Shown here: in pieces, positions 15,705 to 22,577 of the stretch
How the letters are laid out: each line of letters opens with the position of its first letter
Numbering within the stretch: position 1 is the stretch's first letter
Notes under the pieces: generated by a model
Told to the model about the DNA's origin: nothing
Databases searched by the model: none
Seen by the model: only the letters and a program-made list of their open reading frames with translations
Position numbers and translations under genes: made by a program
Source of the DNA: Thermoproteota archaeon
Lineage (GTDB): Archaea > Korarchaeota > Korarchaeia > Korarchaeales > Korarchaeaceae
NCBI GenBank assembly: GCA_003661365.1
Contig: QMVZ01000003.1
Location: forward strand, 1-33,188
Direction: 5' to 3'
Length of the DNA: 33,188 bases

Positions 15705-16325
15705 ATGAGCATCGAAAATATCGGAATTGAAGAAGGTGCTTACCTAGTAAAGCTAGCTAGAAGAGCGATTGAGACATATATTTTGGATGGAAGTAAGCTT
15801 AAGGTGGACCCCCCGTATGAGATATTGAAGTCCAATTTCGGAGTCTTCGTGACATTAAGCACTTATCCTAGAGGATTACTGAGAGGATGTATTGGCTATC
15901 CTGAGCCTATTTTGCCCCTGTACAGGGCAACGATTGAGGCAGCCATCGCGGCTGCCTTAGAAGATCCTAGATTTCCTCCTCTAACTGTAGGAGAACTAAG
16001 TTCCATTGTTGTTGAGGTATCTGTTTTAACTCCTCCTGAAAAGATCGTGTTAGATTCTAGGGAAAAACTTCCTGAGAATGTCATGATCGGAAAACATGGG
16101 CTAATGGTTAGGTCTGGATGGTTCGGTGGACTTCTCCTACCTCAAGTCGCTGTAGAGTATGGATGGAATTCGAGAGAGTTCTTAGATCAAACATGCATCA
16201 AAGCAGGAATGCAACCTGGGTGTTGGCTCAGGGAAGACGTAGATGTGTACAGGTTCTCTGCCCGCATATTTAAAGAGGAATCTCCTGCTGGAGAAGTTGT
16301 TGAAGAAATCCTAGAGAAGCATTAG
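15705..16325 (+). CDS. AMMECR1 domain protein
   Basis: A conserved protein of archaea and eukaryotes whose biochemical role is not settled. The 206 aa length fits a single AMMECR1 domain. The hallmark LRGCIGY is at residues 59-65, and the C-terminal half has GWFGGLLLPQVAVEYGW, then FLDQTCIKAG and the CW motif (PGCWLRED). In some archaeal genomes it is associated with MEMO and radical SAM genes; neither is next to it here. The ATG at 15705 is 43 bases after tbp, so it may be read through from the tbp transcript past the inverted repeat. It ends 3 bases before the convergent coiled-coil gene. Confidence 0.92.
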   Translation: MSIENIGIEEGAYLVKLARRAIETYILDGSKLKVDPPYEILKSNFGVFVTLSTYPRGLLRGCIGYPEPILPLYRATIEAAIAAALEDPRFPPLTVGELSSIVVEVSVLTPPEKIVLDSREKLPENVMIGKHGLMVRSGWFGGLLLPQVAVEYGWNSREFLDQTCIKAGMQPGCWLREDVDVYRFSARIFKEESPAGEVVEEILEKH

Positions 16326-16328
16326 AAC

Positions 16329-16838
16329 CTATCTTTCGAGTTCAGCAGACTTCCTTACAGACCATATGAGTTTTCCTATGAGATCGTTTATCTGATCTTC
16401 CTTTATGTTCGATATCTCGATTTTCCTTACCTCTCCAGCCTTCCCCTCCTCTAGTTCAAACTTTAAGGCTGGTTGCTCCTTACGCAATTCCCTCATGACT
16501 TTCCTCTTGAGGAAAGACTCTATTGGACCAGAGTTTGCGGGTATGAAGACTTTCTCCGAAGGTTTGAAGACTAACGTTTTTGATATCGGATTTACAAAGA
16601 TCTTCCCGACTTCAACTTCGCCAAGTCTTACTTCAATTATTCTTTTTTCAATCTCTTCAGATGGACGTTTCTCTAGCATTACATCGGCGCTAACAAGAGA
16701 CTCTTCTAAGAGAAGATCCTCTAACCTATCTAATATCTCTCTAAGCTCTTGCAGGGTACTATTAAGGCTACTAATGCTCTTTTTCATGTTTTCTCTTATT
16801 TCTAATAAGCGTTTAATTCTCTCACGATCTTTCTCCAT
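16329..16838 (-). CDS. Unrecognised coiled-coil protein, translationally coupled to lysS
   Basis: I do not recognise this 169 aa protein. Residues 1-60 are a charged coiled coil with Leu/Ile spacing (MKKSISSLNSTLQEL, then EILDRLEDLLLEE). Residues 65-169 look like a compact alpha/beta domain. Predicted strands lie around IIEVRLGEVEVGKIFVN and KTLVFKPSEKVF, then a helix PIESFLKRKVMRELRKE, a strand FELEEG...VRKIEISNI, and a closing helix DQINDLIGKLIWSVRKSAE. The layout of a coil followed by a small mixed domain recalls prefoldin-like or RWD-type proteins, but I see no signature. Its ATG lies 17 bases inside the 3' end of lysS in another frame, so translation is likely coupled. No membrane segment, signal peptide or cysteines. 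Confidence 0.7.
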   Translation of the reverse strand: MEKDRERIKRLLEIRENMKKSISSLNSTLQELREILDRLEDLLLEESLVSADVMLEKRPSEEIEKRIIEVRLGEVEVGKIFVNPISKTLVFKPSEKVFIPANSGPIESFLKRKVMRELRKEQPALKFELEEGKAGEVRKIEISNIKEDQINDLIGKLIWSVRKSAELER

Positions 16839-18447
16839 TACCTCTCCTTATTCTTTCAATGGCACTTAATATTAACGATTTTGAAGTTTCTATTCCGAGC
16901 CTGTGAATCAAGGGTCCAAGCTTAGGGCCTGAAGACCTCCCTAAAAGAAGGAAATAAACAGCAGAGAAGAACTTCCTGATGGGAACTTGGTTTTCCCTTG
17001 CCAATGAAAAGGCAAGGGATTGTATCTCTTCTGGATTCATATCATCTTCTATTGAGTCTAAGAACTTTTCAATGGTTTCCAATGTTTTGGGATCTATTTT
17101 CGGCGTCTCAACATGTATGTATGGGACTATCTCGTTTAGATAGTTCAGAGCACAGCGATGCAATTGAATGAACCAACTATCTTCTCTCAGTTTTTCTTGT
17201 GGGATTTCATAGTATTTTCCAATTATTTCAGAGACAAGCCTGAGCAAGGATTGTTCATCCATCTGCTTGAAGGGGAGAAGCGAGATAACGTTCATTATCG
17301 TTCCAAACCTGTATTCTTTAGGTTCTGGGACCTTTTCTAGAAGATATGAGTATTCGACCAAGCGCTTTATGTTAATTCTTCTTCTAGGATCCTTTATTCT
17401 ATCCAAATTATGATATTGTGCAAGTTTCTCTTCAAGTTCGTTAATGTATGTTGGAATCATCTCAAGCGAGATTGCTCTTGTACCTTTGTACCGTTTGAAC
17501 ATCAACATCCTAAGCACTTCAGGAGGGGAGTATCTCAGCCATTGCTGAGGAGTTATCACATTTCCTTTTGATTTGGATATCTTTGATCCAGTTCTGTCAA
17601 GGAACATCTCGTAAACTATCGTAAGCGGCGGATCGAACTTCAGTATTTCCTTGCAGATCCTAGCGTTAACTCTGAAAGAGTCGGTTATGTCCTTACCGTG
17701 AGGCTCAAAGGATATACCTAGTGCTGCCCATCTCGCAGCGAATTCCCCTCCCATCCATGCTAGTTTTCCAGTCCCCCTTCTGTAGCTAGCCTCGCCATTG
17801 TACCCACACCCTTTAATACCTTTGAACTCCTGATCGCAAACATAAAGGACCTTTCCTTCCTCTGGAAGAACCTTTGTAACCCTGGTTGTGTAAATTCTCC
17901 CACACCTTTCACAAACAGGCCAATAGTGTATCCAACCGAGAGGCTTGCTTGATCCAACCTCTTCCCTTATTATCTGGTCTACTTTTTCATGATTTCGCAG
18001 AAGAACGTCAATTGATTTGTCCAGAAGTCCAGATTTGTAAGCTTGCGTTGCCGATATGAACGTAAATTCTAATTCGAGCATCTCTAGGGCCTCGAGTAGC
18101 AATTGACTCATGTGTTCTCCATAACTAGAATGACATTTCCATGGATCTGGTATATCCGTTACTGGCATTCCAAGATATCTCTCATAGTCACTGGGAACTC
18201 CTACCGGAATCTTTCTTAGGCCATCTCTGTCATCACTGTATGCTATGAGTTCGCTCTTTGTACCCAATGCATCTAGCCCCAATTTCACTCCAAATGCCCT
18301 AATAGCATCTCCTACGGATCCTATATGGGGAAAGCCACTTGCTCCTATCCCACATTCAACTCTTAGTACTTTAAGGCCTCTATCTAGTTCCTTTTCTCTT
18401 TCTAGGACAGCTTTCGATATCGCATCGACCCAGAATTGTGGTGGCAT
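16822..18447 (-). CDS. lysS: Lysyl-tRNA synthetase, class I
   Basis: Charges tRNA-Lys with lysine. This is the class I form found in most archaea, unrelated to the usual class II enzyme. The 541 aa protein has the HIGH-type motif PHIGS (40-44), the KMSKS-type motif KISKSKGN near 290, and a cysteine-rich insert (CERCG, then C...GCGY) that is a likely zinc site. The C-terminal half is the helical anticodon-binding domain. The ATG at 18447 lies about 24 bases below CTTTTTTAAG, consistent with a nearly leaderless transcript. The downstream coiled-coil gene overlaps it by 17 bases. Confidence 0.96.
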   Translation of the reverse strand: MPPQFWVDAISKAVLEREKELDRGLKVLRVECGIGASGFPHIGSVGDAIRAFGVKLGLDALGTKSELIAYSDDRDGLRKIPVGVPSDYERYLGMPVTDIPDPWKCHSSYGEHMSQLLLEALEMLELEFTFISATQAYKSGLLDKSIDVLLRNHEKVDQIIREEVGSSKPLGWIHYWPVCERCGRIYTTRVTKVLPEEGKVLYVCDQEFKGIKGCGYNGEASYRRGTGKLAWMGGEFAARWAALGISFEPHGKDITDSFRVNARICKEILKFDPPLTIVYEMFLDRTGSKISKSKGNVITPQQWLRYSPPEVLRMLMFKRYKGTRAISLEMIPTYINELEEKLAQYHNLDRIKDPRRRINIKRLVEYSYLLEKVPEPKEYRFGTIMNVISLLPFKQMDEQSLLRLVSEIIGKYYEIPQEKLREDSWFIQLHRCALNYLNEIVPYIHVETPKIDPKTLETIEKFLDSIEDDMNPEEIQSLAFSLARENQVPIRKFFSAVYFLLLGRSSGPKLGPLIHRLGIETSKSLILSAIERIRRGNGERS

Positions 18448-18466
18448 CTAAATTCCTTACACTCTT

Positions 18467-18500
18467 AAAAAAGAGAAAAATTGGGGGGTGATCCCCTCAA
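18467..18500 (-). terminator. Hairpin plus T-run terminator after alba
   Basis: On the minus strand, GGGG-ATCA-CCCC (18496-18485) is followed by TTTTT (18480-18476) and TTTTTT (18472-18467), about 25 bases below the alba stop. This looks like a classical intrinsic terminator. The T-run also overlaps the probable lysS promoter. Confidence 0.6.
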
Positions 18501-18520
18501 TGCTTATCCTCCATTCAAAC

Positions 18521-18805
18521 TTAGACTGTCGTTAACTCTATCTCAATGACGCTAATGTCCCTTCTGCTTCCGTCTTCCTCTATTAGCTCGTCCGTCCCTG
18601 TCCTGATGTCAGTGATTTTGAGTTTTCCTGGGAAATACTTGAGTCTTGCAATTTCAGCCACATCAACGGCCCTTGAAATTGCCCTTCCACGCGCTTTAAG
18701 GATTATTTTTTTCACTCCTCTGTTGATTTGGAGGGTTGTAGCCATAACATAGTTTATTGCAGGTTTTCTACCAACATACACAATTCCTACTTCCTCGCTT
18801 GACAT
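18521..18805 (-). CDS. alba: Alba chromatin / nucleic-acid binding protein
   Basis: Small dimeric protein that coats DNA and binds RNA in archaea. The 94 aa length and sequence match Alba: an N-terminal VYVGRKPAINYVMA with Lys14 at the DNA-contacting and acetylation region, then KIILKARGRAISRAVDVAEI (helix entering the conserved GRAI-x-A-V motif), and a C-terminal beta hairpin that binds the minor groove. The ATG at 18805 follows a 36-base or longer leader that carries two hairpins. Transcription appears separate from rpoK, from a TATA box overlapping the rpoK stop, and ends at a hairpin/T-run. Confidence 0.95.
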   Translation of the reverse strand: MSSEEVGIVYVGRKPAINYVMATTLQINRGVKKIILKARGRAISRAVDVAEIARLKYFPGKLKITDIRTGTDELIEEDGSRRDISVIEIELTTV

Positions 18806-18840
18806 ATCCCTCGCCTTCCTGACTTACTATGAAGTAATGT

Positions 18841-18858
18841 TACCCATGAGGATGGGTA
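18841..18858 (-). repeat. Perfect hairpin at the alba transcription start
   Basis: TACCCAT and ATGGGTA form a 7-base stem with a 4-base loop. The predicted start from the TATA box at 18881-18887 is near 18857, so the alba mRNA would begin with this hairpin. A second smaller one (TTACT/AGTAA, near 18822-18837) follows in the leader. Confidence 0.6.
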
Positions 18859-18880
18859 GTAGGAGAGGATCGGCTTGAGC

Positions 18881-18887
18881 TATTAAA
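18881..18887 (-). promoter_or_regulatory. TATA box for alba
   Basis: Reads TTTAATA on the minus strand, immediately after the rpoK stop codon. It allows alba to be expressed apart from the thermosome-rpoK unit, as would be expected for an abundant chromatin protein. Confidence 0.5.
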
Positions 18888-18889
18888 CA

Positions 18890-19150
18890 TTACTCCTCTT
18901 CAATGAGTTCATTTACAGGGATGAGCTGGGACTCCCCAGTTATCCTTTTCCTTTCTATTAGAAGTGGTAAACGCCCCAGTTTTAGTTCTAGCTCGGCTAG
19001 CTTGATAGGATCAACCTCTCCTTCGGGTATCTCGTCCTCTTTAAGAAAGAGTGGGGAGCCAGCAGCGATTTGTTGGGCTCTAAGAGCTATTATCCTGGTT
19101 TTTTCGTACCGAGTTAATCTTTTAGGACCTATAATTTCTTCTTGGTTCAC
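18890..19150 (-). CDS. rpoK: DNA-directed RNA polymerase subunit K (Rpo6)
   Basis: RNA polymerase assembly subunit, homologue of bacterial omega and eukaryotic Rpb6. The 86 aa protein contains the family core: LTRYEKTRIIALRAQQIAAG (conserved helix), then VDPIKLAELELKLGRLPLLIERK, and ends in an acidic tail. It starts with GTG at 19150, overlapping the thermosome stop by four bases (GTGA), so the two are cotranslated. An acidic loop (EDEIPEGEVD) precedes the second conserved helix. Confidence 0.94.
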   Translation of the reverse strand: MNQEEIIGPKRLTRYEKTRIIALRAQQIAAGSPLFLKEDEIPEGEVDPIKLAELELKLGRLPLLIERKRITGESQLIPVNELIEEE

Positions 19151-20766
19151 GTCTCTACTCCTGCTCCCTTCTTTGGAAATTCTGTCTTGCCTGCAGCTGC
19201 GATAATGTCATCAATCTTTAAGATCGTCTCTGCAAATTCAGCGGCGGATTTAACGGCGTGGCTTACAACCCTTAGCGGTTCAATTACGTTCCTTTCCTTC
19301 ATGTCAACTACATCTCCGGTGAATATGTCGAATCCCTGATAGACATTCCCTAAGGCATGCCTTCTCGTCAACTCGGCCATCTTAACTACTGTATCCATTC
19401 CAGAGTTCTCAACTAATGTTTTAGGTACGACTTCGAGGGCTTCAGCAAATTTCTGAACTGCTGCCTGTTCTTTTCCACTCAGGGTGTTTGCGTAGTCTTT
19501 CAGGCGAAGTGCCAGCTCTAATTCAACAGCCCCACCACCAACTACTATCTTTCCGTCTTCAATGACATCTCTTACTACGCAGAGAGCATCGTGCAAGGCA
19601 CGCTCTGTCTCGTCAACAATCTGCTTTGATCCTCCTCTTATTAGTATTGAGACTGCCTTGGGGTTCTTGCACCCTTCAACGAATACCATCTTATCTTCTC
19701 CGATTCGACGCTCTTCTACTAGTTCTGCGTGTCCTAGGTCTTTCTCAGACATATCCTCTAGATTGACCACGATCTTTGCACCAGTGGCTTTAGCAAGCTT
19801 CTCCATGTCCGATTTCCTTACCCTTCTTACCGCCAGGATTCCCTTCTTGGCCAAGAAGTGCTGAGCTATGTCATCTATTCCCTTCTGACAGAAGACCACA
19901 TTAGCTCCAGTAGCTGCTATCTTATCTATTAGATCTCCTATCATGGCTTTCTCTTGATCTAAGAATTCCTTGATTTGAGATGGAGAGACTATTCTTATTT
20001 TTGAGCTTATTTCTGGCTTCTTAACTTCTAGAGCTCTTGAGATTAAGGCTATTTTTGCGTCAGCTACGGTCTTTGGCATTGCTGGATGAACCACTTCTTT
20101 GTCGATGACTATCCCTTGTATTAGCTGAGTATCAAATATGGATCCGCCTTCTTTCTTTTCCAACTTTATGTTGTCGATGTCTGTGACCCTCTTTCCATCT
20201 CTCTCTTCTACTACTGCTAGACAGGCCTTAACTGCCAGCTCAGAAAGGTGAGCTTTTGCTGAAGATACCGCTTTGGATCCCATCGCTATCTCAGCAACTT
20301 GTTTTAAGACCTCCTCGTCGTTCCAGGCTACATCGATTGATATCCCGTTGAGAATCTCCTGAGCCTTCTTCTCTGCCTTTCTGTAACCTGATATCACTAT
20401 TGTTGGATGAATGCCCATGTCAATGAGCTCTTCCGCCTTAGATAGGAGTTCTCCCGCTAAGATCACGACTGTGGTAGTCCCATCGCCCGTCTCTTGATCT
20501 TGTGTCTTTGCTAAATCTACCATCATCTTGGCAATTGGATGCTCAACCTCCATCTCCTTCATTATTGTGGCGCCGTCATGGGTGATTATAACGTCCCCGA
20601 ATGGGTCTACTAGCATTTTTTGCATTCCTTTAGGACCTAGAGCAGTCCTCACTGCATCGGCTATCGCCTTTGCTACAGAAATGTTTAATCTTAGGGCTTC
20701 ACGCCCCCTGGTTCTACTAGTGCCCTCTTTGAGTATAAGAACTGGGATTTTCGCTCCTTCCGACAT
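19147..20766 (-). CDS. Thermosome subunit (group II chaperonin)
   Basis: ATP-driven folding chamber of archaea. From the ATG at 20766 the protein is 539 aa. It has the nucleotide-binding motifs ITHDGATI (61-68) and GDGTTT (94-99), and the C-terminal [14 protein letters not shown] of the equatorial domain. An upstream ATG at 20784 would add six residues, but GAGGTGG lies 5 bases before the 20766 ATG and is a much better ribosome site. A strong TATA box lies at 20850-20857. The C-terminus (KKGAGVET) lacks the Gly-Gly-Met tail. rpoK follows with a 4-base overlap. This is the only chaperonin gene in the window. Confidence 0.97.
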   Translation of the reverse strand: MSEGAKIPVLILKEGTSRTRGREALRLNISVAKAIADAVRTALGPKGMQKMLVDPFGDVIITHDGATIMKEMEVEHPIAKMMVDLAKTQDQETGDGTTTVVILAGELLSKAEELIDMGIHPTIVISGYRKAEKKAQEILNGISIDVAWNDEEVLKQVAEIAMGSKAVSSAKAHLSELAVKACLAVVEERDGKRVTDIDNIKLEKKEGGSIFDTQLIQGIVIDKEVVHPAMPKTVADAKIALISRALEVKKPEISSKIRIVSPSQIKEFLDQEKAMIGDLIDKIAATGANVVFCQKGIDDIAQHFLAKKGILAVRRVRKSDMEKLAKATGAKIVVNLEDMSEKDLGHAELVEERRIGEDKMVFVEGCKNPKAVSILIRGGSKQIVDETERALHDALCVVRDVIEDGKIVVGGGAVELELALRLKDYANTLSGKEQAAVQKFAEALEVVPKTLVENSGMDTVVKMAELTRRHALGNVYQGFDIFTGDVVDMKERNVIEPLRVVSHAVKSAAEFAETILKIDDIIAAAGKTEFPKKGAGVET

Positions 20767-20849
20767 AAAAACCACCTCAATCATTATTTTCGCTCTTAGT
20801 AATCCCCTAGCTGCAGGAAACTACCATCTTAACCTTAAAGGTGCTTCCA

Positions 20850-20857
20850 TTTATAAA
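20850..20857 (-). promoter_or_regulatory. TATA box for thermosome
   Basis: Palindromic TTTATAAA, about 85 bases above the thermosome start at 20766, giving a predicted leader of roughly 60 bases. Confidence 0.6.
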
Positions 20858-21114
20858 CTCTAATATTACTCCTCGAAGCACTTTCATCGGCCTTTGTCTA
20901 GTGGATAAATGAAGGAGAGGAGATATTGCCTTAAAAGTAGTGAAACTTGATATCGAAGTCATAAAGGTACAAAAGAGAGCTTGAGTCTCGTCGATTGTAC
21001 TTCATTCATCAATAAATGCGTCGCGTACAGCATGGAAAATTAACTGTTTTAACAAAATCCCCCCGTCGTGTTTGAGATGAGGATTATCTGAGTGATTGCG
21101 TTTCTTTACGAAGA
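20858..21114. other. Intergenic region upstream of thermosome
   Basis: With the thermosome leader this makes about 350 bases without a gene. No open frame of note is visible on either strand. There is a nested inverted repeat: GTACAA (20967-20972) with TTGTAC (20995-21000), enclosing GAGA and TCTC. ACTTGATATCGAAGT (20945-20959) is a near-palindrome. A C-run at 21059-21064 lies downstream of the epimerase stop. The palindromes could be protein-binding sites or an unrecognised RNA. Confidence 0.4.
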
Positions 21115-22485
21115 CTATAGTCCCCAGAGCTTCTTAAAATCATTTATCGAGGGTTTTTCCCCAAGTACCCTGATTATCTGGCGACTTTTCAGCGTTAAGT
21201 CAGGGCAGGGTCTGACGAAGCTTCCATTCTTCTCGTAGATCGATATTATCTTAACTAAATCCCCTTCAGCTTCTTTTACCGTGCGACCTGAAAGTTCTTT
21301 GTTCACTATGAAGGAAGTATAAACTGGAGCTCCTGAATCGAATTTTGGAGGAGTAAAGGCGATTTTCTCCTCTTCTAACCAATTGAGTAGAACCTCTGAT
21401 ATCTTAATAGATGCAGTTCCATCTCCAAACGGATTTGGAGCGCTCTTAACTCTCTCTACTAAAGCACTGTTATACAGGAAGTCGCTTACACACCTCTCTA
21501 TTTTAAGGGGATCGACTCCAGCCATAACGCCTATTCCCTCATCGATGATCTCGGGTCTTTCCGTGCTGTCCCTCAACACTACACATGGGACCTTCAGGGT
21601 AGCTGCTTCCTCTTGAACCCCTCCAGAATCTGTTGCCACAACAGTTGAATTGTCTAGAAGCTTCAAGAAATCGAGATATGATAGTGGATCTGTTATCTTT
21701 ATGTGCTTTGCTGTATATAGGCTTTTCAGAAGCCCGATCTTCTCCATGTTTTCCTTCGTTCTGGGGTGGAGGGGCCAGATTATTTGAACCTCTTTTAATT
21801 CTATGAGTGCGTTTACAATTGATTCAAGCCTTTCGGGATTGTCAGCGTTTTCCCTCCTATGCACGGTTACCGTCATTAAGAACTTTGAGGGATCTACCTT
21901 CAATTTTTTCAGGATGTTCGACTCAGCCCTGGCCTTTGGCAACATCTTTAGCAGGGCGTCAACGACCGTGTTACCTGTTACAAAAGTTCTCTCTGGAGAG
22001 CAGCCTTCGTTGAGTAGATTTGATGCTGCTCTCTCAGTAGGTGCAAAATTTAGGCTTGCCACGTGATCTGCTACCTTCCTGTTGATCTCCTCAGGCATAG
22101 TTGGGTCAAAGCTCCTAAGACCAGATTCTACGTGCACGAAGGGTATGTCCATCTTAGAAGCCATGATGGCAGTAGCCAAAGTCGAGTTTGTGTCTCCTAC
22201 GGCCAAGATTGCGTCTGGAAGGTAAGTTCCCACGACTTCCTCGGTTTTTTCAATTATCTTGTAGATTTGATATGGTTGAGAGCCAGAACCTACTCCTAGA
22301 TGATATAAAGGGGTAGGCAATCCCAATTCCTCAATAAAAATCCCGCTCATATTCCAATCGTAGTGCTGTCCGGTGTGCACCAGATCCACTTGGACGCCAG
22401 AACTCTTCCTAAGGGTATGAAAAAGGGGAGCAGCCTTTATAATCTCAGGTCTGGTGCCAACAAAAAAGAGTAGCCTCGGTAGCAT
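21115..22485 (-). CDS. wecB: UDP-GlcNAc 2-epimerase (WecB type) fused to a C-terminal TrkA-C (RCK_C)-like domain
   Basis: Converts UDP-GlcNAc to UDP-ManNAc for surface polysaccharide or glycan synthesis. Residues 1 to about 375 are a complete non-hydrolysing epimerase: FFVGTRPEIIK at the start, GDTNSTLA, HVESGLRSFDP, the PEEINRK segment, and DSGGVQEEA. The family is normally about 360-380 aa. About 72 further residues (GAPVYTSF to the end) read as a TrkA-C domain: SFIVNKELSGRTVKEAEG, VKIISIYEKNG, then P-x-PDLTL and IIRVLGEKP. Such domains bind small ligands in potassium channel regulators. I chose the ATG at 22485, preceded by GTGGAG; a GTG at 22497 would add four residues. It stands alone, with a TATA-like TTTAATAT near 22508-22515. 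Epimerase certain; extra domain likely. Confidence 0.9.
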   Translation of the reverse strand: MLPRLLFFVGTRPEIIKAAPLFHTLRKSSGVQVDLVHTGQHYDWNMSGIFIEELGLPTPLYHLGVGSGSQPYQIYKIIEKTEEVVGTYLPDAILAVGDTNSTLATAIMASKMDIPFVHVESGLRSFDPTMPEEINRKVADHVASLNFAPTERAASNLLNEGCSPERTFVTGNTVVDALLKMLPKARAESNILKKLKVDPSKFLMTVTVHRRENADNPERLESIVNALIELKEVQIIWPLHPRTKENMEKIGLLKSLYTAKHIKITDPLSYLDFLKLLDNSTVVATDSGGVQEEAATLKVPCVVLRDSTERPEIIDEGIGVMAGVDPLKIERCVSDFLYNSALVERVKSAPNPFGDGTASIKISEVLLNWLEEEKIAFTPPKFDSGAPVYTSFIVNKELSGRTVKEAEGDLVKIISIYEKNGSFVRPCPDLTLKSRQIIRVLGEKPSINDFKKLWGL

Positions 22486-22577
22486 TTCCCGCTCCACGAT
22501 CAGACTTGATATTAAAGTTATAAGCTACCATGTATCGCTGACGTAGTGGACATAGTAATGCTTTAGGAGGTGAATGG

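Noticed and set aside
20767-20784. Upstream ATG for thermosome
   Set aside because: The ribosome site GAGGTGG lies inside that extension and is correctly spaced for the ATG at 20766.
20890-20912. GTCTAGTGGATA resembling a tRNA D-arm
   Set aside because: No acceptor, anticodon or T-arm sequences around it; chance match.
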